Source: an uncultured Anaerolineales bacterium (lineage in GTDB: Bacteria > Chloroflexota > Anaerolineae > Aggregatilineales > Aggregatilineaceae). From it: a stretch of DNA of 64,000 bases. The position numbers and the translations under genes are program-made. The notes under the pieces are model-generated. The model was not told the DNA's origin and ran no database searches. It saw nothing but the letters and a program-made list of their open reading frames with translations. This document shows, one piece after another, positions 31,393 to 40,659 of the stretch (position 1 is the stretch's first letter; each line of letters begins with the position of its first letter). The stretch covers positions 30,824-94,823 of the forward strand of contig CAKZOB010000080.1 in NCBI GenBank assembly GCA_937135955.1, read 5' to 3'.

Positions 31393-32316
31393 ATGCCTCG
31401 CGTCATTGTGGTTGGGAGCGCCAATGTAGATTTCGTTGTGCAGACCCCACACATTCCCCGGCCCGGTGAGACAGTCTTGGGCCACAGCTTCGTAATGGCC
31501 ATGGGAGGAAAGGGCGCTAACCAGGCTGTGGGTGCAGCTCGCCTGGGAGCCGATGTCCTGTTCGTCGCCCGTGTAGGCATGGATATCTTCGGCGATCAGT
31601 GTCTACAGACCTATCGCGCAGAAGGCATTGATACCACCTATATCACGCGCGATCCCGAAGAAGCAACAGGAGTCGCGTTGATCGCTGTTGCGGCAGACGG
31701 CGAGAACAGCATCACCGTGGCGTCCGGAGCCAATATGCGCTTGATGCCGGAACATGTAGAGGTTGCGCGCGAGGCATTTTCACGCGCAGATGCTCTGGTC
31801 ATGCCGTTGGAAGTGCCTCTAGACACAGTGATGACAGCGGCGCGCATAGCGCGTGCACATGGCGTGAAGGTAGTGCTCAATCCCGCGCCCGCGCGCACAC
31901 TTCCGCGTGAGCTTCTACAAGCGGTTGATGTGTTGACTCCCAACCGCATTGAGCTGGCGCAGCTCGCCGGGATGGCCGAGGGGGATATCATGAATCTGAC
32001 GGACGAGCAGTTGGGACAGGTACTACTCGGCCTGGGAGTCAGTCAGGGTATTGTCACACTGGGGGCCGAAGGGGCACTGGTAATTGATCGCAACGGGACT
32101 GTCCGTATACCAGCTTTTCGGGTCCGGGCGGTTGACACCACGGCTGCAGGCGACGCATTTAACGCGGGGCTGGCGGTTGCCTTGGGGCAGGGGAATAACC
32201 TGCAGGAGGCAGCGCGCTATGCCAGCGCCTGCGGCGCTTTGGCGGCCACCAGGATGGGCGCTCAGCCTTCATTGCCTGTTGCCGACGAGGTCACTGCTTT
32301 TCTGGCACAGCACTGA
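31393..32316 (+). CDS. rbsK: Ribokinase-like PfkB-family sugar kinase
   Basis: Phosphorylates ribose at O5 if a true ribokinase. The N-terminal VVGSANVDFVV and GGKGANQAVGAARLGAD are the PfkB signature 1 with the substrate-binding GKGANQA of ribokinase. The second signature VDTTAAGDAFNAGLAVAL carries the catalytic base Asp. NPAPAR and LTPNRIEL are also typical. At 307 residues it has the family length. ATG 31393 has AGGAG 12 bases upstream. No ribose transporter is adjacent, so it may serve nucleoside or ribose recycling. It precedes the response regulator by 69 bases. Confidence 0.88.
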   Translation: MPRVIVVGSANVDFVVQTPHIPRPGETVLGHSFVMAMGGKGANQAVGAARLGADVLFVARVGMDIFGDQCLQTYRAEGIDTTYITRDPEEATGVALIAVAADGENSITVASGANMRLMPEHVEVAREAFSRADALVMPLEVPLDTVMTAARIARAHGVKVVLNPAPARTLPRELLQAVDVLTPNRIELAQLAGMAEGDIMNLTDEQLGQVLLGLGVSQGIVTLGAEGALVIDRNGTVRIPAFRVRAVDTTAAGDAFNAGLAVALGQGNNLQEAARYASACGALAATRMGAQPSLPVADEVTAFLAQH

Positions 32317-32385
32317 CCAGACTCTACTGACCGATCATCAAGCGCCTGTAAGCCTACGGGGTTGCAGGTGAGGCGGGGAGATGAG

Positions 32386-33096
32386 ATGATGACGGCCAAA
32401 GTACTGATCGTAGACGACGAATTCGCCATTCGGGATGCCCTGGGACGCAAACTGCAGCGCGAAGGGTTCGAAGTTGTCCTGGCAGGGGACGGTCTGGAAG
32501 GCTTGCGCCTGTTTCACTCGGAGCGGCCCGATCTGGTTGTGCTCGATATCGTGATGCCAGAGATGAGCGGGCTTACTGTGTGCACGCGCATCCGCGAAGT
32601 GGCCGAGACTCCGGTGATGATGCTCTCGGCGCAGGCTATCACAGAAGAGGACATCATCGAAGGGCTGAATGCGGGGGCTGACGAGTATCTCGTCAAACCC
32701 ATCCGGCTCAACGAGTTTGTCGCCCGCGTCAAAGCTCTGCTGCGTCGGTCACAGATGGTCTCCCCACAGGCGGAATCTGGATACCATGACGGCTACTTGA
32801 ATATAGACCTGCTGCGTCGGCAGGTCTATGTCAACGGGCAGAAAATACACCTGACGCCCACCGAGTTCAAGCTGTTGATGGTCCTGTTCGAAAACGCCGG
32901 GCGAGTAGTATCGCAGCGAGACTTGCTCGAACAGGTATGGGGGCCGGAGTACGTGGACGACGTATACTACCCCCGCGTCTATATCAGTCAGTTGCGCCGC
33001 AAAATCGAGCCAGACCCGGCCAATCCAACCTACATTCAAACCGAGCATCGCGTCGGCTATCGTTTCGAAAAACAGGGCAACTTCCTGCGCAGATAA
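32386..33096 (+). CDS. OmpR/PhoB-family response regulator
   Basis: Receiver domain (1-120) with acidic pair Asp10/Asp11 (IVDDE), phospho-acceptor Asp54 (VVLDIVMPEM) and the conserved Lys in YLVKPIRL. A C-terminal winged helix (about 140-232: LTPTEFKLLMVLFENAGRVV, VYISQLRRKIEP, HRVGYRFE) binds DNA. GGGGAG lies five bases before the ATG at 32386; a second ATG follows directly at 32389. It is followed after 19 bases by the histidine kinase, its likely partner. Confidence 0.93.
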   Translation: MMTAKVLIVDDEFAIRDALGRKLQREGFEVVLAGDGLEGLRLFHSERPDLVVLDIVMPEMSGLTVCTRIREVAETPVMMLSAQAITEEDIIEGLNAGADEYLVKPIRLNEFVARVKALLRRSQMVSPQAESGYHDGYLNIDLLRRQVYVNGQKIHLTPTEFKLLMVLFENAGRVVSQRDLLEQVWGPEYVDDVYYPRVYISQLRRKIEPDPANPTYIQTEHRVGYRFEKQGNFLRR

Positions 33097-33115
33097 CTCG
33101 CCACTGGCGACCACT

Positions 33116-35371
33116 ATGAGTCTCACGGCCCTCGTTCTGCTCCTGGACGGCCTGACGCTAATCTTCGCGTTGGGTCTGCTTCTGCTCGCCCTCTGGCAAG
33201 ATCCACACAGCAACGCCAACCGCTACCTGGCGATATTTCTGCTCATGGTGGGTCTGTGGGCTGCGGGCTCGTTGCTCGCCCGCGCCGCCGCCTACACGAA
33301 TGCAGACGCCGACACGATCCGCCTGGGGCTGCGCCTCATGGACCTGGCCTACGCTGGAGCAGGGCTGGCCCTGTACATTTACGCGGTGATCATCACCAGC
33401 GTGCGAGGACGTTTGTTTCGCCTAGCCAGCACTGCGGGGCTGGTAGGAGTGACAGGGTACCAGTTCTTTCTGCTATTCCTGGTAGAGATCAGCCGTCCTT
33501 TCGACATCAGCGCCACAGGGTCTTTGCATTTCACCTACAGCCCCCCCCAAACCGGGCTTTTTCTGGCGCTGCATGCCGCTACGGTGTTCGTTACCTGGCG
33601 TAACCGGGCCAAGATACGGGCGCGCGGAATTGTGTATGGTATCCTCCTCTATTGTATCGGACACAGCCTGGCCCTGGTCAGCCCTGGGCTGCGCGGTCTG
33701 GGCGTCGCCGAGGATACAAGTGCGGCGGCGGTGCTGGTCATGGCTTACACAGTGGTACGCCATCAGATCATGCTACCCCTCTTAGGACGTGCCAGACAAC
33801 TCGAAGCGGTACGCGATGTAGGTCTTGCCATCAGCAGCCGACTCCGCCTCAATGAGACGCTGGCAGCCATCGCTGCTCAGGCCGCCGAACTGCTGGGCGC
33901 AGATGGTGCAGCGATCTACCTCAAGCGCGACGAGACCCTGACCCTGGCAGCCGTGTTCAACATGCCCTCGCAGTTCGTTGGCACCACAGTGAGTGTGGGG
34001 CAGGGGATCGTAGGCACCGTAGCCGGTGATAAGCGCGCCCGCCGTCTAGAGCACTACGGGCGCGAATGGGCTGGCGAACCGGACTTGCCACTGGCCAAAG
34101 AAACGTTTGGCGCGGTGCTGTGTGCCCCGCTTGTGTTCGGCGGGGAAGTGGTCGGAGTGCTGCTGGTTGTACAGGGAAGACAGGGACGACTCTTCGATCA
34201 GGAGGATCTGCGCTTGCTGGAACTGCTCGGCCCGCAGGCAGCCGTGGCGATCACCAACAGCCGTCTGTTTGAGGCCGAGCGCGAACTGCTGACTGACCTG
34301 GCGACCGCCAAGAGTCAGCTCGAAGCAGTGCTCACCAGCACCGAAAATCCGGTTATAGCGCTGGATCGCCGTTTCCGTATCATCTTCGCCAACCCCGCAG
34401 CGAAAACGTTGCTGCAGACAGATGTTGACCCTGTCGGCTGGAAACTGACCGACTTCGTCCCGCGCCAATTCTTGCCGGGCAGCGCCCGCGCTGCTCTGCG
34501 CGACCTCAAGCAGAAGCGGGTGCATACCTACGAGATAGATGTTCAGGGACACGTGTACCTGTGTCACGTGGCTGGGCTGGGACGCCCGCGCCCAAAGGGA
34601 TGGGTGATTGTATTAAATGATATTACTGAATTGAAAGAACTTGATAAACTGAAGAGTCAAATGCTGCAAATGACCAGTCACGACCTGAAAAACCCATTGC
34701 AGGCAGCCATGAGTTATGTGGAGTTGCTCCAGGAAGATGGCGAAGCCGTCTTCACGCCGGAAATGCGCGATTATCTCAGTTCGATCTGGCTGCAGCTTTC
34801 GCGTATGTACCGCCTGATCAACGGCATTCTTGACCTCGAACGGGCAGGGGCAGGGCGGCGCGTGAGCGAAGAGTGCGACATGGCCAACCTGCTGGGACGG
34901 GTTGCCGTGGATATGGCCCCGTCAGCGCGCGAGCGGCAGATCACCCTGGACTTGCACATTGGGGACACGCTGCCGTCTGTCTGGGGCGATGCGCAGCAAC
35001 TGACGCAGGCTTTCGCCAACATCGTGGACAACGCCATCAAGTTCACGCAGCCTGGTGGTCGGGTGGACATCGAGGCGCTATCCTATGAAGGTCTCGTCTA
35101 CGTGATTGTCCGCGACACTGGTATTGGCATAGCGCCCGAAGACCTGCCGCACGTTTTTGAGCGATTCTACCGGGGCAGGCAGCGCCTTCCTGGGGAAATC
35201 AGCGGGTCGGGTCTCGGTCTGGCGTTGGTCAAGGTTGTGGTGGAACGTCACGGCGGCGAGGTCTATCTGGACAGCGCACCGGGGCAGGGGACTACGGTGA
35301 CCGTGGTACTGCCCGCAGCGGTACGTACCGTCACACCGCAGCCCGTAGACATGCAAAGGAGTTCTCCATGA
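33116..35371 (+). CDS. Sensor histidine kinase (7TM-GAF-PAS-HisKA-HATPase)
   Basis: 751 residues. The first 220 hold about seven hydrophobic segments, resembling the 7TM N-terminal sensor of histidine kinases. A GAF domain follows (about 230-390: VRDVGLAISSRLRLNETLAA and GAVLCAPLVFGGEVVGVLLV), then a PAS domain (about 400-500: LTSTENPVIALDRRFRIIFA) and HisKA with phospho-acceptor His522 in MTSHDLKNPLQAA. The ATPase domain shows N (FANIVDNAIKF), G1 (DTGIGI), F and G2 (GSGLGLALV) boxes. Its stop overlaps the adenosyltransferase start as ATGA. It is paired with the upstream response regulator. Confidence 0.93.
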   Translation: MSLTALVLLLDGLTLIFALGLLLLALWQDPHSNANRYLAIFLLMVGLWAAGSLLARAAAYTNADADTIRLGLRLMDLAYAGAGLALYIYAVIITSVRGRLFRLASTAGLVGVTGYQFFLLFLVEISRPFDISATGSLHFTYSPPQTGLFLALHAATVFVTWRNRAKIRARGIVYGILLYCIGHSLALVSPGLRGLGVAEDTSAAAVLVMAYTVVRHQIMLPLLGRARQLEAVRDVGLAISSRLRLNETLAAIAAQAAELLGADGAAIYLKRDETLTLAAVFNMPSQFVGTTVSVGQGIVGTVAGDKRARRLEHYGREWAGEPDLPLAKETFGAVLCAPLVFGGEVVGVLLVVQGRQGRLFDQEDLRLLELLGPQAAVAITNSRLFEAERELLTDLATAKSQLEAVLTSTENPVIALDRRFRIIFANPAAKTLLQTDVDPVGWKLTDFVPRQFLPGSARAALRDLKQKRVHTYEIDVQGHVYLCHVAGLGRPRPKGWVIVLNDITELKELDKLKSQMLQMTSHDLKNPLQAAMSYVELLQEDGEAVFTPEMRDYLSSIWLQLSRMYRLINGILDLERAGAGRRVSEECDMANLLGRVAVDMAPSARERQITLDLHIGDTLPSVWGDAQQLTQAFANIVDNAIKFTQPGGRVDIEALSYEGLVYVIVRDTGIGIAPEDLPHVFERFYRGRQRLPGEISGSGLGLALVKVVVERHGGEVYLDSAPGQGTTVTVVLPAAVRTVTPQPVDMQRSSP

Positions 35372-35913
35372 AAATCTACACTCGCGGAGGAGACGAGGGC
35401 AAGACCACGCTGTTTGCTGGTGGCCGCGTCAGCAAAAACCATGCGCGTCTGCACGCCTACGGCACGGTGGATGAATTGAATTCCGTGCTGGGCGTGGTGC
35501 TGGCAGCAGGAACACCAGAGACCCTTGCCGCACCTCTGCAGCGTGTCCAGCGGGAACTTTTCATAGTGGGCGCTGATCTTGCCACCCCGTTGGAAGCTCC
35601 GAGCAATTACGTGGTCCGTGTGTCTGCCCAACTTACGGCTGCCCTGGAAGCAGAAATTGATGAATGGGACGCTCAGTTGCCGCCGCTCAAGCACTTCATC
35701 CTGCCCGGTGGCACGCTCTGCGCGGCCTTATTGCATCAGGCGCGGACGGTTTGCCGCCGCGCCGAGCGCTGGGTTGTAGCGTTGCAGGATAGCCAGGAGA
35801 TCAACGGAGAGGCTCTGCGCTATCTCAATCGCCTGTCGGACTGGCTGTTCGTAACCGCCCGTTACGCGAATCACCTCGCCAATATGCCTGAGGTAATATG
35901 GCAGATGAAGTAA
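35368..35913 (+). CDS. ATP:cob(I)alamin adenosyltransferase, PduO type
   Basis: Transfers the adenosyl group of ATP to cob(I)alamin to make adenosylcobalamin. The N-terminal KIYTRGGDEGKTTLFAGGRV is the ATP-binding loop (usually TRTGDDGTT.LFGG.RV), with small changes. YGTVDELNSVLG and the C-terminal CRRAERWVV...YLNRLSDWLFVTARYAN, noted by CRRAERWV and LNRLSDWLFV, contain the conserved Arg and Asp/Asn of the active site. 181 residues is normal. The ATGA overlap with the histidine kinase stop implies translational coupling, an unusual partner. A good GGAG lies upstream of the ATG, inside the kinase gene. Confidence 0.92.
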   Translation: MKIYTRGGDEGKTTLFAGGRVSKNHARLHAYGTVDELNSVLGVVLAAGTPETLAAPLQRVQRELFIVGADLATPLEAPSNYVVRVSAQLTAALEAEIDEWDAQLPPLKHFILPGGTLCAALLHQARTVCRRAERWVVALQDSQEINGEALRYLNRLSDWLFVTARYANHLANMPEVIWQMK

Positions 35914-36068
35914 GGATAGGCATATCGGTAGCATGTGTCTCAAGGAGCGCCGAGTCGGTGCGGGTGCCGGCGAAGGGCGGGCAAATTGGCGCACAGTTGT
36001 GGGCAGACATGGGGCAGGTGCTCCACAGGTGAAAGGCGAATGCGCTGCACCTTCTGGCTCATCAATAT

Positions 36069-36097
36069 TTGTAACATAAGCAAAGAAATGTTATATC
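36069..36097 (+). promoter_or_regulatory. Promoter of the intact tyrosine recombinase
   Basis: TTGTAA (36069-36074), a 17-base spacer and TATATC (36092-36097). Transcription from about 36104 would leave out the ATG at 36098, so the gene starts at 36128. The region 35914-36068 before it shows no other clear signal. Confidence 0.6.
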
Positions 36098-36127
36098 ATG
36101 GGCATGGAGCAAACGGAGGACGATGCT

Positions 36128-37249
36128 ATGTCGCGTAAGCCCATCACTTTTGGTCAGGCCCGCGATGCGTATCTACAACGGGCCACCCTGAAATCTCGTC
36201 ACACTATTGAAGCCTACCGCCGCGCCATTGATCTCTTTCTGGAATTCATGGCCGATGATTCGGCGTCGTGGCGTATTCTGCCCATCCTCCACTATCGGGC
36301 CGTTACGCCCGCCGATATCCCACTTTCGGCCCTTTCTGAAGGTGACGCACCGATTCTGCTCTACTTCGCCCAATGGATGCTCAGCCCCTCATCCGGACGT
36401 CAGGGCGACCAGCGGCCCTACAGGCCATCTACGGTCGAGTTGCGCCTGGCCGGTGTGCTCAATTGGTTTCAGTTCATGGACGATCACGGCTGGTTGCCAC
36501 CCAGCTTCCGCTTACCGAACGCCAGGCGCATCGTGCGCGACGAACTACGGGGACATTCGCGCCGCTTTGGGCCTCCACAGCCCCCAGCACATATCGAAGA
36601 GGTGATCTACTACTACGATCACCTTCAGCGTCCTCGTGCGCTCGACCGGCCTGATGCCGATCCAGAGCGCGTCGAGCGCTGGGAATTGACACGCCTGCGC
36701 AACTGTGCTCTGGTGCGCGCGCTAGCCGAATCCGGAGGGCGCATCAGTGAGATACTGAGCCTGAATCTGGACGATTTTCCGGCGCGCGCCCTCCAGCAGA
36801 ACCAGGTGCTCCGCATCGAAGTACACGGCAAAGGCGGCCATGTCTACTCTCTGCGTTTCTACGACTCGTTGCCCGCCATTCGTGCTTATATCGAGCGCCG
36901 CGGAGCCTTTCTACGGGCTAACCGTGGCGGCAAGGTGCCGCTGTTCGTCAGCCACGACCGCCGCTACGACGGCAATCGAATGAGCCGTATAGTCGCGTGG
37001 CGAGTCGTGCAGCGAGCAGCGCGAGCGTTGGGACTGGGCAACATCACTCCACACGACTTCCGGCACTGGCGCGCTACTCAACTGCTCAATGCAGGCTATC
37101 CTTTGGACGTTGTACAGGACTATCTGGGGCATCGCTCGGTAGAGACCACCCGCGCTTATTACGCTCACACCGATCCGCTTCGTGTGGACGAAGCAGCGCG
37201 AAAGGTCAGATTACCGCGCAACCCTGCCAGCCCTGACCCAGTAGAGTAG
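36128..37249 (+). CDS. Tyrosine recombinase (XerC/D-like), catalytically intact
   Basis: 373 residues. The N-terminal core-binding domain runs to about 140 (LKSRHTIEAYRRAIDLFLEF). The catalytic domain has Arg I in SGGRISEILSL, the beta-hairpin Lys in GKGGHVYSL, HxxR in TPHDFRHWRAT, His in YLGHRSVETT and the nucleophilic Tyr in RAYYAH. All catalytic residues are therefore present, unlike the homologue at 9798-10739. It is longer than XerC/XerD (about 300) because of inserts near 95-125 and 165-200. GGAGG lies eight bases before ATG 36128. No att site or mobile cargo is visible, so a chromosomal role such as dimer resolution is possible. Confidence 0.9.
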   Translation: MSRKPITFGQARDAYLQRATLKSRHTIEAYRRAIDLFLEFMADDSASWRILPILHYRAVTPADIPLSALSEGDAPILLYFAQWMLSPSSGRQGDQRPYRPSTVELRLAGVLNWFQFMDDHGWLPPSFRLPNARRIVRDELRGHSRRFGPPQPPAHIEEVIYYYDHLQRPRALDRPDADPERVERWELTRLRNCALVRALAESGGRISEILSLNLDDFPARALQQNQVLRIEVHGKGGHVYSLRFYDSLPAIRAYIERRGAFLRANRGGKVPLFVSHDRRYDGNRMSRIVAWRVVQRAARALGLGNITPHDFRHWRATQLLNAGYPLDVVQDYLGHRSVETTRAYYAHTDPLRVDEAARKVRLPRNPASPDPVE

Positions 37250-37259
37250 CAGGGAAAGA

Positions 37260-37646
37260 TCAGCGGTCTTTATAGCCCTGGCCAAGCGGCACGGCAAGCA
37301 TAATGCCCGTGAAACCTAACAGGACGCCAAGGTGAAGCAACGCCGCAGGAAGACAAAGCCAGTACAACGCCCGGTTAAAGTGTCCCTCAGCGACCAGCAA
37401 CACGATGACCAGGGCGCTGACCAACAGGCTCGCCATAACGATCGCCGTGCCTATGAGTAACAATAGCCCTCGCTGAGTTGCCATAGATGACGACAGACTG
37501 TTGATCGTCTGGCTCCAACGGGGAGAAGTATCGAAGCGCCGCACCAGGGAACCAAACAGTAAGCTGCCCAACCTTCTCGCCCCCTGCCCGATCAGGACAA
37601 GAGGAAACGAGATTAAATGGACTATGCCCCACCCTATCGCACGCAT
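37260..37646 (-). CDS. Small membrane protein of unknown function
   Basis: 128 residues. A short amphipathic N-terminus (MRAIGWGIVHLISFPLVLI, possibly a membrane-associated helix) is followed by two clear membrane helices, about 67-93 (LLLLIGTAIVMASLLVSALV) and 101-124 (LYWLCLPAALLHLGVLLGFT). No family is recognised. ATG 37646 has GGGAGG eight bases upstream, placed in the 19-base gap after hflX, so it is probably co-transcribed with hflX. It is convergent with the recombinase gene, 10 bases apart. Confidence 0.65.
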   Translation of the reverse strand: MRAIGWGIVHLISFPLVLIGQGARRLGSLLFGSLVRRFDTSPRWSQTINSLSSSMATQRGLLLLIGTAIVMASLLVSALVIVLLVAEGHFNRALYWLCLPAALLHLGVLLGFTGIMLAVPLGQGYKDR

Positions 37647-37665
37647 CGAGTTCGCCTCCCGATGT

Positions 37666-39000
37666 TCACTGAGCGACCAGCCCGGCCTGCTCCAGGCGTC
37701 CAGCGAGCCAATGGGGAACGCGCGCAATAACCTCAATACCATTCTCTGTATGATTTTCTTTCACAATTACACCGCGGCTGTGTACAACCGCAATCCACTC
37801 ACCCGCCTGGTAAGGAATCAACAGGCGCAAGGTAATCAGGTCTTCCAGCAATACCCTGGTAATTGCCGAACGTAGCTCATCCATCCCCCAGCCCTGCAGA
37901 GCCGACACACGCACCACTTCACGATACCCCAGCGCTTTGAAGTCGAGGTCCTGGCAGCAGTCTCCGCGATCGATCTTGTTAAGCGCCAACACTTTGGGGA
38001 TGCGCGTCGCCTCCAGGTCGGCCAGCGTGTCCTCTACCGTATCAATCTGTTCCCAGGCGCGGGGATGACTGGCGTCTACCACGTGCAGCAAGAGGTCTGC
38101 GTCGGCGATCTCTTCCAGAGTCGCCCGAAACGCAGCGACCAGCGTCACAGGTAGCTTCTGGATGAAGCCTACCGTGTCAGAAACCAGAATCTCGCGCCCG
38201 TTGGCCAGCTCCACTCGTCGGACGGTGGGATCAAGGGTGGCGAACAACTGATCGGCCACATAGACATCGGCTCCCGATAAGGCGTTCAACAGGGTTGATT
38301 TGCCAGCGTTGGTGTAGCCGACCAGGGCCACCGTGGGAATGCCCGACCGAACTCGCTGCTGGCGATGACGCAAACGATGCGCTCGCACAGCCGCCAGCTC
38401 CTCGCGCAGCTTGACAATGCGACGGGAAATTTCGCGCCGATCCACCTCCAACTGCGTTTCACCCGGCCCGCGCAACCCCACCCCTCCAGCGCCGCCGCGC
38501 GCTACCGCGCCGCCGACCTGACGCGCCAGGTGTGTCCACTGGCGTGTCAGCCGTGGCAGGCGGTATTCATATTGCGCCAACTCGACCTGTAGCGCGCCTT
38601 CTCGCGTGCGGGCATGTTGCGCGAAGATATCCAGAATCAGGGCCGAGCGATCCAATACCCGGATATCTTCGCCCAACATCTTTTCTATTTCGCGCTGATG
38701 ACGTGGTGAAAGCTCGTCATCGAAAATCACCATGTTTGCGCCAACCGCCGGCAACGCCAGCGCGATTTCCTCCAGTTTGCCCTTCCCAATGAAGGTCGCT
38801 GGATCAATACGTGCCAGTCTTTGCGCCGAGCGCCCGACCACCTGGATCCCTGCTGTCTGCGCTAGCAGAGCCAGTTCATCCAGCGAGTCCTCAACCGAAA
38901 ACTGGGCGTGACTTCCCCTAATCTCTACGCCGACCAGATAGGCCCGGTCGGCACTGGCCTGGGTACTGTGCAAATTGATGCCACGTTCGGCAAAATCCAT
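37666..39000 (-). CDS. hflX: Ribosome-associated GTPase HflX
   Basis: HflX binds the large subunit and rescues stalled or heat-damaged ribosomes. The N-terminal HflX domain has FIGKGKLEEI and FDDELSPRHQREIEKML; the coiled linker has the glycine-rich GAGGVGLRGPGETQLE. The G domain follows: G1 GYTNAGKS, G2/3 LFATLDPTVRR and DTVGFI, G4 NKID, G5 SAL. A C-terminal domain of about 60 residues follows. The start at 39000 (MDFAERGINL) is favoured; a further in-frame ATG at 39072 is possible and would add 24 residues. At 444 residues it is normal. Confidence 0.95.
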   Translation of the reverse strand: MDFAERGINLHSTQASADRAYLVGVEIRGSHAQFSVEDSLDELALLAQTAGIQVVGRSAQRLARIDPATFIGKGKLEEIALALPAVGANMVIFDDELSPRHQREIEKMLGEDIRVLDRSALILDIFAQHARTREGALQVELAQYEYRLPRLTRQWTHLARQVGGAVARGGAGGVGLRGPGETQLEVDRREISRRIVKLREELAAVRAHRLRHRQQRVRSGIPTVALVGYTNAGKSTLLNALSGADVYVADQLFATLDPTVRRVELANGREILVSDTVGFIQKLPVTLVAAFRATLEEIADADLLLHVVDASHPRAWEQIDTVEDTLADLEATRIPKVLALNKIDRGDCCQDLDFKALGYREVVRVSALQGWGMDELRSAITRVLLEDLITLRLLIPYQAGEWIAVVHSRGVIVKENHTENGIEVIARVPHWLAGRLEQAGLVAQ

Positions 39001-39117
39001 CAGTTTTATCCCGATCCCCACCTGGTCAGGCAGGCTATGGCCATGCGATCTCCGACTGGCATTATAGCCCAATGCGGAGCGCCTGCTAGTTTCACTGCCG
39101 CCGCCCGGAAATCCGGC

Positions 39118-40449
39118 TCAGGGGGTGTGGCGAGACAGAAATTCTTCGAGCGCCTGCCGGGCACGTTCGGCGTAAGCTTGTTTGCGGTTGCTCTTGTGAC
39201 GCGGGGCATCTTCCAGCGGCGGCATGATGCCAAAATTCGCCTTCATCGGCTGGAAATCGCGCGGCGAAGCGTGAGTGATATAGTGGCATAGCGCGCCCAA
39301 CATGGTCGTCGAGGGCAGTTCCCACAGCGGTTTGTCCTGCAGCAGATTGGCGGCGTTGATGCCGGCCAGCAACCCTGTGCCTATATTGCCGACATAACCC
39401 TCTACCCCGGTGATCTGCCCGGCGAAGAACAGATCGTCGCGCTGTCGGTACTGCAGAGTCGGTCGCAAATGCATGGGGGCGTTGATGAAAGTGTTGCGGT
39501 GCATCATGCCATACCGGGCGAACTCGGCATTTTCCAGACCAGGAATCATCCGAAACACCCGTCGCTGTTCTGTCCAACGCAGATTGGTCTGAAATCCCAC
39601 CAGGCTATACAGAGTACCGGCCAGATCATCTTGCCGAAGCTGCACCACAGCATAGGGCCGTCGCCCGGTGCGCGGATCGCGCAGCCCTACCGGACGCATT
39701 GGGCCGAAGGCCAATGACTGAGGCCCTCTGGATGCAATCTGCTCGACAGGCAAACAGGCTTCGAAGAAACGCGGGTCTTCCTGTTCGAAACCCCGCAGTT
39801 CGATCCGCTCAGCTTCGATCAAGGCCTGCACGAAACGCTCGTACTCATCGCGCGTCAGTGGGCAGTTGATGTAGTCCCCGCCTTCCTCTTCCCCGCGTCC
39901 ATAGCGGCTCGCCCGGAACGCGATGTCCATGTTGATCGTCTCTGCATAGACAGTCGGCGCGATAGCGTCATAGAAGTACAGATACTCTGAGCCTAACAAC
40001 CGGGCCAGTTCCTCCGCCAAAGACGGGGCCGTGAGGGGGCCGGTGGCGATGATACAGGGGCCATCCGGAATATGGGCAACCTCTTCGCGCACCACTTCGA
40101 TCAAGGGATGGCTGCTCAAGCGCTCGGTCGCCAGGGAAGCGAACACGGTGCGGTCGACGGCCAGCGCACCGCCCGCGGGCACCACTGCCTGATCGGCACA
40201 GGCCATCAACAGCGACCCCAGACGTCGCAGCTCCCACTTGAGCACGCCGGGAGCGCGATCGGGGAGATCAGAACCGAGGGAATTGCTGCACACCAGTTCG
40301 GCCAACCGATCGGTCTGATGGGCTGGTGTCATGCGCAGCGGACGCATCTCATACAGGATGACGGGAATGCCACGCTGCGCCAGTTGCCAGGCTGCTTCCG
40401 AGCCAGCCAAGCCCCCTCCGATTACCTGCACGACATTCGCATTGGCCAT
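39118..40449 (-). CDS. trmFO: tRNA U54 methyltransferase TrmFO (folate/FAD-dependent)
   Basis: Makes ribothymidine at position 54 of tRNA using methylene-tetrahydrofolate and FADH2, in place of SAM-dependent TrmA. The N-terminal FAD-binding [16 protein letters not shown], the TrmFO-specific SNSLGSD motif with its catalytic region, [20 protein letters not shown] (noted as [12 protein letters not shown]) and NFGIMPPLE at the end are diagnostic. ATG 40449 has GAGGG five bases upstream. At 443 residues it is normal. It suggests a lineage in which folate-dependent tRNA methylation is used. Confidence 0.96.
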   Translation of the reverse strand: MANANVVQVIGGGLAGSEAAWQLAQRGIPVILYEMRPLRMTPAHQTDRLAELVCSNSLGSDLPDRAPGVLKWELRRLGSLLMACADQAVVPAGGALAVDRTVFASLATERLSSHPLIEVVREEVAHIPDGPCIIATGPLTAPSLAEELARLLGSEYLYFYDAIAPTVYAETINMDIAFRASRYGRGEEEGGDYINCPLTRDEYERFVQALIEAERIELRGFEQEDPRFFEACLPVEQIASRGPQSLAFGPMRPVGLRDPRTGRRPYAVVQLRQDDLAGTLYSLVGFQTNLRWTEQRRVFRMIPGLENAEFARYGMMHRNTFINAPMHLRPTLQYRQRDDLFFAGQITGVEGYVGNIGTGLLAGINAANLLQDKPLWELPSTTMLGALCHYITHASPRDFQPMKANFGIMPPLEDAPRHKSNRKQAYAERARQALEEFLSRHTP

Positions 40450-40582
40450 CGCAGCCCTCATCCTTTTTACCAGCTACCTGGGGTTCTCAGTGCGCTCGCG
40501 GCATTGGCATTTTCGATTTTACAGAATTGAGCTACCATTGTCCAAGCTGCTGACACGCAGCCCAAATTCACGACAGGACGCC

Positions 40583-40611
40583 TTGACGGATATAAGGTTC
40601 AAGGGTATTCT
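40583..40611 (+). promoter_or_regulatory. Promoter of the lytic transglycosylase gene
   Basis: TTGACG (40583-40588), a 17-base spacer and TATTCT (40606-40611). It sits in the 210-base divergent gap between trmFO and the transglycosylase. Confidence 0.75.
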
Positions 40612-40619
40612 AAGAAATA

Positions 40620-40631
40620 GAACAAAGGTTC
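40620..40631. promoter_or_regulatory. LexA/SOS-type box at the transglycosylase promoter
   Basis: GAACAAAGGTTC is a perfect GAAC-N4-GTTC palindrome, extended by a base to AGAAC...GTTCT. It starts nine bases after the -10, over the expected transcription start, the same arrangement as at uvrB. The gene's start is 28 bases further on. Confidence 0.55.
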
Positions 40632-40659
40632 TGTTTACTCGCTCGGATGCGCGAATCTG

